Notes: generated by a model not told the origin, from the letters alone. Counted from the first letter of the stretch, positions 37,687-47,028 are shown. The stretch: 51,824 bases of DNA from Paraburkholderia sp. SG-MS1 (GCF_012275575.1 NZ_NPIH01000235.1:1-51824); one strand, 5' to 3'. Made by a program: numbers and translations.

Positions 37687-38589
37687 ATGTCGACCACAAC
37701 CCGCACCGCCAACACTGCCAGGCTGAAAGAGCAATTCGACGCCGGCCTCGAAACTCGTGCCGATTTCACCATCGATCAACCGACCGACCGATACGGCGCA
37801 GTCGACCACGCGGTATGGCGACAGCTCTACGCCCGCCAGACCGCGCTGCTCGAAAGCCGGGTCTGCGACGCGTTTCTGGCGGGCGTCGAACGCATCGGTA
37901 TGCCCGCCGACCGCGTGCCTTCCTTCGACGAAATCAACGTAAAGCTGACTTCGGCCACCGGCTGGCAAATCGTCGCCGTGCCCGGTCTCGTGCCGGATCA
38001 GGTGTTCTTCGAGCATCTGGCGAACCGCCGCTTTCCCGTGACGTGGTGGATGCGTCGTCCCGACCAGCTCGATTATCTGCAGGAACCGGACTGTTTCCAC
38101 GATCTGTTCGGCCACGTGCCGCTACTGATCAATCCGGTATTCGCCGACTATATGCACGCGTACGGCCGCGCCGCACTCGCCGCCAATGACGCGGGCGCGC
38201 TGCCGCTGCTTGCACGGCTTTATTGGTACACAGTGGAGTTCGGTCTGATCCGCGACGCAGCGAGTCCGAACGGTGTGAAGATCTACGGCGCGGGCATCGT
38301 GTCAAGCAAGGGCGAGACGCTTTACAGCCAGCAGAGCGCGGCGCCGAACCGGTTGCGCTTCGATCTGGAGCGCGTAATGCGCACTCGGTATCGCATCGAC
38401 ACGTTCCAGAAAACCTACTTCGTAATCGATGACTTCGAGCAGCTGTTCAGCGTCGCGCAAACCGATTTCGCGGCGCTGCTCACACGGCTCGCAGCCGAAC
38501 CGGCCTTCCTGGCCGGCGATGTGCTCGAGAACGACCGCATCATCACGCGTGGTTCGCAGCAAGGCTGGCAAGTCGACGGTGACGTTTGA
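37687..38589 (+). CDS. phhA: Phenylalanine 4-monooxygenase
   Basis: PhhA is a pterin- and iron-dependent enzyme that hydroxylates phenylalanine to tyrosine. The 300-residue protein is the compact single-domain bacterial form. The iron ligands are in FHDLFGHVPLL (His138 and His143) and YTVEFG (Glu184), the same numbers as I recall for the Chromobacterium violaceum enzyme. VPGLVPDQVFFEHLANRRFPVTWWMR is the conserved core. The start at 37687 agrees with family length; the ribosome binding site is weak, and the frame extends to 37537. phhB follows after 100 bp, with a GCGCGCG/CGCGCGC hairpin between them (38645-38667). Confidence 0.95.
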   Translation: MSTTTRTANTARLKEQFDAGLETRADFTIDQPTDRYGAVDHAVWRQLYARQTALLESRVCDAFLAGVERIGMPADRVPSFDEINVKLTSATGWQIVAVPGLVPDQVFFEHLANRRFPVTWWMRRPDQLDYLQEPDCFHDLFGHVPLLINPVFADYMHAYGRAALAANDAGALPLLARLYWYTVEFGLIRDAASPNGVKIYGAGIVSSKGETLYSQQSAAPNRLRFDLERVMRTRYRIDTFQKTYFVIDDFEQLFSVAQTDFAALLTRLAAEPAFLAGDVLENDRIITRGSQQGWQVDGDV

Positions 38590-38689
38590 CGTCGCCAGCG
38601 GGGCTGCATCGGCAGCGGGCTCTTCGCATCCATGAAAAAATAGTGCGCGCGCTCGCCCACCGCGCGCGTTCCGATCGACGAGGTAACGC

Positions 38690-38980
38690 ATGATTCAGAG
38701 ACTGACTTCCGCAGAGCGCGCTGTGCAGATGGCTCGACTGCACGGCTGGCAAACCGTCGCGCAGCGCGACGCGATCCAGCGCAAGTTCGAGTTCGCCGAC
38801 TTCAACGAAGCATTCGGCTTCATGACGCGCGTGGCGATCAAAGCGCAGGAAATGGATCACCACCCGGAGTGGTTCAACGTGTACAACAAGGTGGATATCG
38901 CGCTGTCCACACATGAAGCCGACGGCGTCACCGCGCGCGACATCGAGCTGGCTTCGTTCATCGACAGTATTACCGCGTAA
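38690..38980 (+). CDS. phhB: 4a-hydroxytetrahydrobiopterin dehydratase (pterin carbinolamine dehydratase)
   Basis: PhhB (96 residues) dehydrates the 4a-carbinolamine pterin released by PhhA so that the cofactor can be recycled. The active-site motif [20 protein letters not shown] (about residues 61-80) is complete. The start has GAGG upstream. It lies directly downstream of phhA on the same strand, which supports a joint role in phenylalanine breakdown to tyrosine. Confidence 0.95.
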   Translation: MIQRLTSAERAVQMARLHGWQTVAQRDAIQRKFEFADFNEAFGFMTRVAIKAQEMDHHPEWFNVYNKVDIALSTHEADGVTARDIELASFIDSITA

Positions 38981-39085
38981 TACAAAAAATCTACGGCGTT
39001 TCACGCGGGTTTACCTGCCACGCGCTGAACAATCCCGCGGAAATGAAAGGACAATGCAGGCAATCCCGCGTTCAATCCTTCAGTT

Positions 39086-39310
39086 CTACAGGCTATTATT
39101 AAGGCGCACGTAAGTTTCCCAGGCTTGCCTCGCAATCCCGTCCAAACGATCCGGTGATAGCGTCTGTTGACGCTGTACAATCAGCAGCGCATACGGCTTG
39201 GAGAGCGCGCTTGCCTCCTTGCACAGAACGAGTTCGTCGCCGCTCGAAGGTGAGCGGGCGCGCCAGAAGTTGATCGCGGCTTCCAGTTCGTGAATGGATA
39301 TATCGGACAT
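39086..39310 (-). CDS. Small DUF3717-type protein of unknown function
   Basis: The 74-residue product (MSDISIHELEAAINFWRARS at the start) resembles the DUF3717 family as I remember it, found mainly in Burkholderiales. The landmarks are an ELEAAINFWR helix, a SPSSGDELVLC turn and a SKPYALLIVQR helix. No enzymatic motif, signal peptide or membrane segment is visible. It is divergent from the response regulator gene, 160 bp away, and convergent with phhB. The start is inferred from the family; the ribosome binding site is weak. No function is known to me. Confidence 0.72.
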   Translation of the reverse strand: MSDISIHELEAAINFWRARSPSSGDELVLCKEASALSKPYALLIVQRQQTLSPDRLDGIARQAWETYVRLNNSL

Positions 39311-39469
39311 GACTTCGTGATCGCCCAGTAGCGCTGAAGGCGGCTCGATGTCTGCTCCGTGGCCTGTTCCCGCCAATCCGGCATGGCCACGCCGCACGCT
39401 GCCTGTGCAGCAGGCGCCCCGGCGAACCGCTTGCCCAAACGCCTAAACCCATTGTACTTGAGCGAATTC

Positions 39470-40156
39470 ATGCGACTCCTTCTGATCGAAGATGACCGCC
39501 CCATCGCACGCGGCATCCAAAGCAGTCTCGAACAAGCCGGCTTCACCGTCGACATGGTCCACGACGGCATTTTTGCCGAACAGGCTCTCACGCAAAACCG
39601 CCACGAGCTCGTGATCCTCGATCTGGGTCTGCCCGGCATCGACGGCATGACCCTGCTCTCGCGCTTTCGCCAGAGCAATCGCCACACGCCGGTAATCATC
39701 CTTACCGCGCGCGACGAATTGCACGACCGCGTGCAAGGCCTGAATTCCGGCGCCGACGACTACATGCTGAAGCCGTTCGAACCGGCTGAACTCGAAGCGC
39801 GCATCCGCGCGGTGATGCGCCGCAGCGGCCCGCACGGCGACATGCCGCGTCCGGAAGTGTCGTTGGGCGGCGTGCGTCTGTCGGGCGTGGATCGCCGCAT
39901 CTTCAATGACGACAAGCCGCTCGAACTGTCGCCGCGTGAATTCGCGGTGCTGGAAATGCTGCTGCTGCGTCATGGCCGCGTGGTCAGCAAGGCGCAACTG
40001 CAAGACCACCTGACGCATTTCGGCGGCGATCTCGGCGACACCGCGATCGAAGTCTATGTGCACCGGGTGCGCAAGAAACTCGAGAACTGCCGTGTCGAAA
40101 TCGTCACGGTGCGCGGTTTTGGTTATCTGTTGCAGGAAATCCGCCAGGCCGCATAA
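39470..40156 (+). CDS. OmpR-family response regulator (QseB/TctD-like)
   Basis: This 228-residue regulator has a receiver domain with the acidic pocket EDD (7-9), the phosphorylation site Asp51 (VILDLGLPGIDG) and Lys101 (MLKPFEP). It is followed by an OmpR-type winged helix (about 130-222, with ELSPREFAVLEMLLLRHGRVVSK). The sensor kinase gene follows 134 bp downstream, across a spacer containing the hairpin AGGCCGCA/TGCGGCCT (40166-40173/40182-40189). The start at 39470 is inferred from family alignment. Targets are unknown. Confidence 0.94.
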   Translation: MRLLLIEDDRPIARGIQSSLEQAGFTVDMVHDGIFAEQALTQNRHELVILDLGLPGIDGMTLLSRFRQSNRHTPVIILTARDELHDRVQGLNSGADDYMLKPFEPAELEARIRAVMRRSGPHGDMPRPEVSLGGVRLSGVDRRIFNDDKPLELSPREFAVLEMLLLRHGRVVSKAQLQDHLTHFGGDLGDTAIEVYVHRVRKKLENCRVEIVTVRGFGYLLQEIRQAA

Positions 40157-40290
40157 TCGTCATGAAGGCCGCAAGTTCGACTGCGGCCTGACGGCGCCGG
40201 GCCGGCGCCGCGCACTCAGTGCGCACTTCGCCGGCATCCGGCGGATTTCACGGCGCACGGCGCCGTTGCCACTTTCCCACGCGTTCGATC

Positions 40291-41796
40291 ATGCCCCAGC
40301 CGGCCGCCAATAGTCTGCGCCGCACGCTGCTGCGGCGCCTCGCTGCACCTCTTTCGCTGCTCGCGCTGATGAGCGGCCTGATCGCTTACTGGCTGGCCTG
40401 GCAGTACACACAGCATGTCGTCGACCGCTCGCTAGCCGACCTCGCCACCGCGATTTCCAAACAGATCCAGATTGCCGGCCCGGATGCGCCGATCACCGTG
40501 CCGCCGCTCGCTCAGGCGATGTTCTCCGATCCGGTCGAACAGCTCGTCTATCGGATCAGCAACGGCGAGACTGAAATCGCCGGCGATCACAACCTGCCGC
40601 TGCAAGGCACCAGCGTGCGCCGCATGCATTACGCCTACGTGTTCGAAACGCAGCACGAAGGTGTGACGGTACGCGTGGCCCAGGTGCGAGTCGATCAGCC
40701 GACCGGCAATCCGATCGTCGTCGAAGTGGGTCAGCCGGTGCATCATCGCTTTCGCATCGCTGCCGAGTTTCTCGTCGCGATCATGATGCCGCTGCTCTTG
40801 CTGCTGCTGGCGGGCTGGGTGATCGTGTGGCGGGTCGTCAACCAGCAGCTCAACCCGCTCACCGATCTCGCGGACTCGCTGAACCGGCAGACCCACACGT
40901 CGCTCGAACCGGTCGACGAAACCTATGTACCGGTCGAAATCCGGCCGCTGACGGGCGCGCTGAACGCGCTGCTCGGCCGTCTGAAAACCGCGCTCGACGG
41001 ACAGCGCAAATTCATCGCCGATGCCGCGCACCAATTGCGCACGCCGCTTACCGCCGTGAAACTGCATGCGGAACAGGCGGCGGTCGCGCGTGATCCGCAG
41101 CAGACGCTCGCCGCCGTGCGCGAGCTGCGCGCCGCGGCCGACCGCGCAGTGCGACTGTCGAATCAACTGCTTTCGCTGGCGCGCGCGGAGCCGGGCGAAC
41201 AGGCGGCCCGCTTCGTCAATGTGGACATGGCCGCGCTCGCGTTCGATACCGGCGCGGAGTGGGTGCCGCGCGCGCTGACCTTCCACGTGGACCTCGGCTT
41301 CCAGCGCCTCGACGACCCAGGCAACGACCATCCGTTGATCGCGCGCGGCAATCCGGTGCTGCTGCACGAAGTGATCGCCAATCTGCTGGATAACGCGCTC
41401 AAGTACGTACCGCCGTCGCGCTTCGATGGCGGCCGCATCACGGTGACGGTGTCACAAACGGCGATCGACGATCTGCGCATGGCGGAGATCGTGGTCGAAG
41501 ATAACGGGCCGGGCGTGCCGCGTACACAGCAGGCCGACCTGTTCAAACGGTTCTTCCGCGGCGACGGTCAGAGCGATGCCGGTGTCGATAGCGGCGCGGG
41601 TCTCGGTCTCGCGATCGTCCACGACATCATGGTGCTGCATCACGGCAGCGTGCATTACGAGGACGCGCCGGATGGCGGCGCACGTTTCATTGTGCGCATT
41701 CCGCTCGTGCCGATCGTCGTTCAGAGCGACACCACCGACACCGAGCCACGACGCCAGGCAAAAAAATCGGCGCACTCGGCGCCGATCGATATGTAA
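40291..41796 (+). CDS. Membrane sensor histidine kinase (TctE/QseC-like)
   Basis: This 501-residue kinase has a membrane helix at about 17-38, a periplasmic sensing domain (about 39-157) of the type found in TctE-like kinases, and a second membrane helix at about 158-181. A HAMP-like linker leads to the H-box ADAAHQLRTPLT with phosphorylatable His247. The ATPase domain has the N-box HEVIANLLDNALKYV, VEDNGPGVP and GAGLGLAIV. It pairs with the regulator just upstream. The 3' end of the gene overlaps a terminator used by the opposite strand. Without tctCBA nearby, a citrate signal is not implied. Confidence 0.93.
   Translation: MPQPAANSLRRTLLRRLAAPLSLLALMSGLIAYWLAWQYTQHVVDRSLADLATAISKQIQIAGPDAPITVPPLAQAMFSDPVEQLVYRISNGETEIAGDHNLPLQGTSVRRMHYAYVFETQHEGVTVRVAQVRVDQPTGNPIVVEVGQPVHHRFRIAAEFLVAIMMPLLLLLLAGWVIVWRVVNQQLNPLTDLADSLNRQTHTSLEPVDETYVPVEIRPLTGALNALLGRLKTALDGQRKFIADAAHQLRTPLTAVKLHAEQAAVARDPQQTLAAVRELRAAADRAVRLSNQLLSLARAEPGEQAARFVNVDMAALAFDTGAEWVPRALTFHVDLGFQRLDDPGNDHPLIARGNPVLLHEVIANLLDNALKYVPPSRFDGGRITVTVSQTAIDDLRMAEIVVEDNGPGVPRTQQADLFKRFFRGDGQSDAGVDSGAGLGLAIVHDIMVLHHGSVHYEDAPDGGARFIVRIPLVPIVVQSDTTDTEPRRQAKKSAHSAPIDM
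41760..41786 (-). terminator. Terminator of the SET gene, inside the 3' end of the sensor kinase gene
   Basis: On minus: ATCGGCGC (41786-41779), loop CGAGT, GCGCCGAT (41773-41766), then T to 41760. It serves the convergent SET-domain gene and overlaps the last codons of the kinase. Confidence 0.75.
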
Positions 41797-41857
41797 CGGT
41801 GTTAGCGGGCTGCTTCGAACTCACTGACACGAGCGAGCAGCCCAGGCAGCCTCTGCG

Positions 41858-42388
41858 TCACTTCTTTTTCGCTTTTTTCTCCGACGCCTTCACGTCCGCC
41901 TTTTTCGCCGACTTGCTGGCTTTGCCCGCGCCCTTCTCTTTCTCCGGCGGCGCCAGCATCGTGCCGCGGCACTTGCGCGCGCCGCAACGGCATTCGTATT
42001 CCTTCTTGAGCTTCTTGGTCTGACGCGCGTCGATCACGAGGCCATAGTCGTAAAAGACCTCCTCGCCCTCCGCGATATCGCGCAACGCGTGCACGTAGAC
42101 GTGACCGTCGATTTCCTCGGCTTCGCAGTTCGGCGCGCAGGAGTGATTGATCCAGCGCGCGCTGTTGCCGTTCACCTTGCCGTCGATCACCTTGCCGCTA
42201 TCGAGCGCGAAATAAAATGTGTGATTCGGTTCTGCCGGATTATGTGGATGACGGCGCAATGCTTCTTTCCAGGAGATCCGCTCGCCCTTGTATTCGATCA
42301 ACCGCTCGCCGGCCGCAATCGGTTCGACGGCAAACACGCCTTTGCCGTGCACACCAGAACGGCGCACGGCGATCCTGCGTGAACTCAT
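41858..42388 (-). CDS. SET-domain protein (putative protein lysine methyltransferase)
   Basis: From the ATG at 42388 the product has 176 residues. A SET domain is clear: SGVHGKGVFAVEPIAAGE (11-28), NSARWINHSCAPNCEAE with the NHSC knot motif (81-84), and EEVFYDYG with the catalytic tyrosine region (109-116). A post-SET cysteine cluster CRCGARKCRG (133-142) could bind zinc with the NHSC cysteine. The tail after residue 148 is very rich in lysine and alanine, like histone H1-type tails. SET enzymes transfer methyl groups from S-adenosylmethionine to protein lysines; the bacterial target is unknown. Confidence 0.88.
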   Translation of the reverse strand: MSSRRIAVRRSGVHGKGVFAVEPIAAGERLIEYKGERISWKEALRRHPHNPAEPNHTFYFALDSGKVIDGKVNGNSARWINHSCAPNCEAEEIDGHVYVHALRDIAEGEEVFYDYGLVIDARQTKKLKKEYECRCGARKCRGTMLAPPEKEKGAGKASKSAKKADVKASEKKAKKK

Positions 42389-42610
42389 TGAATGAATCCT
42401 TGTGAAGAACTTGGGGGTGAAGTCCGGCAGCCGCTTGAATTGCCCGCGTCTGACGCGCTGCTTTTTTCCGACGCGGATAGCAAACGCGGCGCCTTGCGAG
42501 CGCCGCGTCGACTTGCGACGCGCAATGCGCCACATCCGGCATCCTACACGCTCAAGACGGCTTCGTTCAACCGTCAAAGAAACGCGTTCGCGCAACCTGC
42601 GCTGCCAACT

Positions 42611-43723
42611 TCACCGTTGTCCGAAGGAAATATCGCCGAACAGCGCTTTCTGCTCGCGCGGTTGCGAACGCCAGTATTGCGGCGGCGCTTCGACCGTCGC
42701 ACCGAGTTGCGCCGCGGCATGCCAAGGCCAGCGCGGGTTGTACAGCAACGCGCGAGCCAGCGCGATCAGATCCGCGTCGCCTGCTTCGATTAGTTGCTCG
42801 GCGTACAGCGGATCGGTGATCAAGCCGACGCCGATGGTGGTCAGCCCCGTGGCCTGTTTGACCGCCTTCGCGAACGGAATCTGATAACCCGGCTCGAGCG
42901 GAATCTTCTGCAACGGCGACACGCCACCAGAGGACACGTCGATCCAGTCGCAACCACGCTTTTTCAACTCGTGCGCGAAAGCAACCGTGTCCGCGAGCGT
43001 CCAGCCGCCCTCGACCCAGTCGGTTGCCGAAACACGCACGCCGACCGGTTTGTCGGCGGGAAATGCGGCGCGCACGATATCGAAGATTTCGAGCGGGAAG
43101 CGCATGCGGTTTTCGAGCGAACCGCCGTAGTCGTCATCGCGCTGATTCGCGATCGGCGAAAGGAATTGGTGCAGAAGATAACCGTGCGCCGCATGCACTT
43201 CCAATGCGTCGATGCCAAGACGCGCGGCACGTCGCGCAGAGGCGGCGAACGCTTCGCGAATCCGGTTCAGCCCGGCCGTATCGAGCGCAAGCGGCGGCTC
43301 TTCGCCCGCTTTGTGCGGCAACGCGGAGGGCGCGTGCGGCAGCCAGCCGCCTTGCGCCACCGGAATCAGCTGGCCGCCTTCCCATGGCACGTGGCTCGAC
43401 GCCTTGCGCCCGGCGTGCGACAACTGCATCGTCACCTTGATATGCGAGTGCTTGCGGATCGCCGCCAGCACCGGCGCGAGCGCGGCTTCGGTGGCGTCGT
43501 CCCACAAGCCGAGGTCGCCCGGCGTGATGCGGCCGTCCGGTTCGACGGAGGTGGCCTCGATGAACAGCATGCCGGCGCCCGACAACGCGAGACTGCCGAG
43601 GTGCAGCATATGCCACGCTGTCGCCTCGCCACGTTCGGCGGAATACTGGCACATCGGGGACACGACGATACGATTGGGAAGCGTCACGCTACGCAGCGTG
43701 AGCGGAGAAAAAAGCGCGCTCAT
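42611..43723 (-). CDS. Old-yellow-enzyme NADH:flavin oxidoreductase (YqjM/XenA type)
   Basis: This 370-residue FMN enzyme reduces activated alkenes, quinones or nitro compounds. The thermophilic-like (YqjM/XenA) class is shown by Cys25 and Tyr27 in SPMCQYSAERG, followed by WHMLHLGSLALSGAGML. QLSHAGRKAS, the active-site pair in EVHAAHGYLLHQFLSPIANQRDDDYGGSLENR, and LARALLYNPRWPWHAA near the C-terminus also fit. It stands between the SET gene (223 bp) and the amidotransferase gene (72 bp), all on minus; a shared transcript with the latter is possible. Confidence 0.93.
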   Translation of the reverse strand: MSALFSPLTLRSVTLPNRIVVSPMCQYSAERGEATAWHMLHLGSLALSGAGMLFIEATSVEPDGRITPGDLGLWDDATEAALAPVLAAIRKHSHIKVTMQLSHAGRKASSHVPWEGGQLIPVAQGGWLPHAPSALPHKAGEEPPLALDTAGLNRIREAFAASARRAARLGIDALEVHAAHGYLLHQFLSPIANQRDDDYGGSLENRMRFPLEIFDIVRAAFPADKPVGVRVSATDWVEGGWTLADTVAFAHELKKRGCDWIDVSSGGVSPLQKIPLEPGYQIPFAKAVKQATGLTTIGVGLITDPLYAEQLIEAGDADLIALARALLYNPRWPWHAAAQLGATVEAPPQYWRSQPREQKALFGDISFGQR

Positions 43724-43795
43724 GGATTACGCCCAGTGAAAGCCCGAGAGCGATCGAGCATAGCACCGTGAGCGGTTTACTGCATGTCCCGTCGG

Positions 43796-44509
43796 TCAGG
43801 CCTTGGCGTCCACGTGATCGAGCCATTCACTGAACATCTGGCCGGTGGCGGCTTCGAGCGCGGGACCGAATTGCGCGGTGTCGGCTCGCAACCGGCGCGC
43901 GTCGATGCCATGACCGGCAAGCTCTCCCGCGTTACCGATCAGCCAGGGCTCGAAGCGATCGGCGCGAATCTCCGGATGACACTGCAAAGCCAGCACGTGG
44001 TCACCCCAGGCGAACGCCTGGTTTTCGCAAGCGGGCGTCGATGCGAGACGCGTTGCGTTATCGGGTAGATCGAAGGTCTCATCGTGCCAATGCAGCATCG
44101 AAGTATGCGCGCCATCCAGATGACGCAGCGGCGATGCGCGGCCGGCATCCGTCAGCGTAAGCGGCGTCCAGCCCAGTTCGGTATGGCCCGCGGGATAGAC
44201 ACGCGCTCCAAGCACACGCGCGATCAGTTGAGCGCCGAGGCAGATGCCGAGCGTCGGCAATCCTGCAGCGATGCGCTTTTCGATCAACGACAGTAAGGGG
44301 ACAAGCGTTGGATAAAGCGCCTCGTCGGTGGCGCTGATCGGGCCGCCGAGCACCACCATCAGTGATGCGGCAACCGGGTTCGGCGCCTCGATACGGGCGA
44401 AGCCTACATCGAGATAACGGACTGGGCGTCCGCGCTCACCGAGCACTCGCTCAAGACTGCCCAGATCCTCGAAGTGCACGTGGCGAATGGCCAGTACTTC
44501 GCGATTCAT
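43796..44509 (-). CDS. Class I glutamine amidotransferase domain protein
   Basis: This 237-residue protein consists of one GATase-1 domain. The nucleophile Cys90 lies in LGICLGAQLIARVLG and the His178/Glu180 pair in LQCHPEI, so the triad is intact. GWTPL and HWHDETFDLP resemble the GuaA-like stand-alone amidotransferases that annotate as glutamine amidotransferase or GMP synthase-like. No synthetase partner is next to it. The true substrate, which may be a gamma-glutamyl compound, is unknown. Confidence 0.9.
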   Translation of the reverse strand: MNREVLAIRHVHFEDLGSLERVLGERGRPVRYLDVGFARIEAPNPVAASLMVVLGGPISATDEALYPTLVPLLSLIEKRIAAGLPTLGICLGAQLIARVLGARVYPAGHTELGWTPLTLTDAGRASPLRHLDGAHTSMLHWHDETFDLPDNATRLASTPACENQAFAWGDHVLALQCHPEIRADRFEPWLIGNAGELAGHGIDARRLRADTAQFGPALEAATGQMFSEWLDHVDAKA

Positions 44510-44634
44510 CGGCCTGTCCCACCTTCAGGTTGACTAAAGACTCACCGCTACACGGCGCCAGACGGCTGACCCGCGATAATACCGCCCGCCGAAGCCGGCT
44601 TGGCAGTGTAGCGGACTGTCCTGAACGAACGCGC

Positions 44635-45273
44635 TTACTGCGCGAAGATCTTCCAGGTCTTTTTCTGGGTGGCGATGTCGGCGGTTTCATGCACCGAGCA
44701 GTCGAGGCGCAGATCCGTATCGGACATCTTCATGTCGAGCAGCGCGCAGTGATGCGGCGCCTTCTTCGGATTCTTGCTCGGCTCGAAGTGCGTGCAGCTC
44801 AGGCACATGCGGTGCGGCGGAATCGTGCCGTGCGCCTCGAGTTGATAAATCGTCTTGAGGAGCGTGCGATAGAAAACAGCCTGCTCGTCGTCACGCAACG
44901 TGCCCACCGCCTTGCCCAGAAAGTCCGGCCATTGCGCGGCGCGCTTCGCTGCCGTGCGGCCACGCGCGGTCAGGCGAACTGCGAGGGCGCGGCCGTCGTC
45001 GAGGGCGCGGCGCTTTTCGACGAGGCCTTTGGTTTCAAGCGTGCTGACTGCGTCGCTGGTGGTGGCGGCGGTCAAGGCCGTTTCACGGGCGATTTCGCCG
45101 AGGCGCATCGGGCCCTTGCGTTGCATCAACAAGACCAGGATTTCGCCCTGAGTCGGCGTGAGACCCGCGCCTTCGGCCCATTCCCAAGCCTGGCTTCGCA
45201 TCGCCGTGCTCAATCTCAATAGGCTATGGGTCACTCGCCCGGTTGCCTGTTCTCCGTATACGCCTTCGCTCAT
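44635..45273 (-). CDS. MarR-type regulator with a C-terminal four-cysteine extension
   Basis: The first 145 residues form a MarR winged helix: LTPTQGEILVLLMQRKGPMRLGEIARETALTAATTSDAVSTLETKGLVEKRRALDDGRALAVRLT. The remaining part is unusual: CLSCTHF (Cys157, Cys160), HHCALLD (His174, His175, Cys176) and LDCSVHE (Cys192). The C-X2-C-X15-C-X15-C spacing could hold zinc or an iron-sulfur cluster. This suggests a metal- or redox-responsive regulator. Its targets may include the amidotransferase and flavin reductase genes downstream on the same strand, but this is inference from position. Confidence 0.87.
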   Translation of the reverse strand: MSEGVYGEQATGRVTHSLLRLSTAMRSQAWEWAEGAGLTPTQGEILVLLMQRKGPMRLGEIARETALTAATTSDAVSTLETKGLVEKRRALDDGRALAVRLTARGRTAAKRAAQWPDFLGKAVGTLRDDEQAVFYRTLLKTIYQLEAHGTIPPHRMCLSCTHFEPSKNPKKAPHHCALLDMKMSDTDLRLDCSVHETADIATQKKTWKIFAQ

Positions 45274-45748
45274 AATCTTCGATTCGTTTATTTACAGCTT
45301 TAGTACGCCGCCGGTGAACTGCTTGCCGACTTCGCCCGTAGCTTGTGTGGGGTAGCTTCGTCCACGCACGGACGAAACCGTTTCTCTGCTATCTCAAAAA
45401 TTTACCGCCGAGCAATCCCGAGGCGGTGAAACAACATTCTATGCGAGAGCGGCAAATCGTACAGCTAACTTATCCAATGCTGTCTGTGGATAACCCTGGG
45501 AAAACACGTGGACAGCATGTGCATCGTTCCTGGCGCGCATTCGAGCCGGGCTGCACGGCGCCAGAATAGTCCTTGTTCGACGAAGCCGATGCGCGCCCGG
45601 TCAGTCTGGTTATGCTTTTCGCAGTACGTTGACTTTGCAGGGAATTATTCAGTTGTCCACAGCCTCATGCAATGCACGCGCACGGCTACTAGGTTGGTAT
45701 ACGTAAACTTTGGAAAAACCTGAAGGCCGCGAGCTCAAATAAATTTCG
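45274..45748. other. Gap upstream of the MarR gene with DnaA boxes and an inverted repeat
   Basis: No gene. A perfect DnaA box, TGTGGATAA (45485-45493), lies between inverted ATGCTGTC (45477-45484) and GACAGCAT (45511-45518). TTATCCAAT (45470-45478) and TTGTCCACA (45653-45661) are near matches. Confidence 0.45.
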
Positions 45749-45778
45749 AAAAAAAACCCGCGCGAAGCGGGTTTTTTT
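45749..45778 (-). terminator. Rho-independent terminator after the ybdK-like gene
   Basis: CCCGC (45757-45761), loop GCGAA, GCGGG (45767-45771), with A on the left and T on the right, so it can act in both directions. It is 30 bp beyond the stop at 45808. Confidence 0.88.
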
Positions 45779-45807
45779 ATGACCGAGCTGCGCAATGCCG
45801 CCCCAAG

Positions 45808-46923
45808 CTAGGCTCGCCATTGCAAACACTGCTGCCGAACCGCTTCGTGCAGGGACTTTTCCTGCGCAAACACACCGCGCAACCAGGTCGCGTCATTCAT
45901 CTGCCCGCGCGCGATTGCGCCGATTTCGGCGAGTGCATTGCCCGAACCGAGCGCCTGCGCATGCGGTGCGATCAGGTCGAGCGTTTCGAGGATGTCCTCT
46001 GAGATCGTCTTGCGTTCGCCCGTTTGCGGATTGATGCAGGTGCCGGCCAGACCGAAACGGCATGCTTCGAAACGGTTGAACGTGTAGACCAGATAGTCGT
46101 CTTCCTTCGGCGCGATCGGCTTGTCGAGCAACAGATGGCGGGCAAGCGTCTGGATGTAGCACGCAATCGCCGCAGCGCGATCCACCGAAAACGGCGTGTC
46201 CATCACGCGCACTTCGATCGTGCCAAAGCCCGGCTTCGGCCGGATGTCCCAGTAAAAATCCTTCATGCTGTTGACCACGCCGGTCTGGACCATCTTCGAG
46301 AAATATTCCTCGAAGCTGTCCCACGTCAGCACGAATGGCGCGCGGCCCGACAACGGAAACGCAAAAACGGAATTCAGGCGTGCCGAATGAAATCCAGTAT
46401 CGACGCCTTGCACGAACGGCGACGAGGCGGACAACGCGATGAAATGCGGGATGAATCGCGACATCGAATGTAGCAGGTACAGCGCGCTGTTCGGATCCGG
46501 GCAACCGATGTGCACATGCTGGCCGAACACCGTGAATTGCTTCGCGAGGTAGCCGTACAGCTCGGACAGATACTGGAAACGCGGTGTATCCACGATCTGC
46601 CGCTCGCTCCATTGCTGGAATGCGTGGGTGCCGCCGCCGCACAAGCCGACGTTCAGATGATCGGCCGCGGAAACCAGCGTGTCGCGAATCTTGCGCAAAT
46701 CGGTGACGGCCTGCTCGTGCGTCGTGCAGATGCCGGTCGACAACTCGATCATGCTCTCGGTGATTTCCGGCGTGATATTGCCGGGGATCTTTTCGTCCTT
46801 GATAAGACGCAGCAGATCCGTGCCGGCTTTGGTCAGATCATAGTCATGCGTATTGACGATCTGCATCTCGAGTTCGACACCGAACGTAAACGGTTTCGAA
46901 TCGATGAAGGGTTCGAGTGACAT
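45808..46923 (-). CDS. ybdK: YbdK-family carboxylate-amine ligase (glutamate-cysteine ligase 2 type)
   Basis: This 371-residue ATP-grasp-like ligase belongs to the family of E. coli YbdK, which has weak glutamate-cysteine ligase activity in vitro. [12 protein letters not shown] with the first metal-binding glutamates is near residues 12-23. [24 protein letters not shown] and [16 protein letters not shown] are the other conserved blocks. A normal gshA was not found in the window, so whether this makes gamma-glutamylcysteine or another amide cannot be said. It ends at a bidirectional terminator. Confidence 0.93.
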   Translation of the reverse strand: MSLEPFIDSKPFTFGVELEMQIVNTHDYDLTKAGTDLLRLIKDEKIPGNITPEITESMIELSTGICTTHEQAVTDLRKIRDTLVSAADHLNVGLCGGGTHAFQQWSERQIVDTPRFQYLSELYGYLAKQFTVFGQHVHIGCPDPNSALYLLHSMSRFIPHFIALSASSPFVQGVDTGFHSARLNSVFAFPLSGRAPFVLTWDSFEEYFSKMVQTGVVNSMKDFYWDIRPKPGFGTIEVRVMDTPFSVDRAAAIACYIQTLARHLLLDKPIAPKEDDYLVYTFNRFEACRFGLAGTCINPQTGERKTISEDILETLDLIAPHAQALGSGNALAEIGAIARGQMNDATWLRGVFAQEKSLHEAVRQQCLQWRA

Positions 46924-47028
46924 GGCGTCCCCTGAGTCAGGTCAGCCGGGTAGCTATCGCTTGCCCGGCCGCTTTTGAATCGAATGAGTTGAATGAAACA
47001 TCACTTGCCGCGAGCGCGCGGCAAGCGC

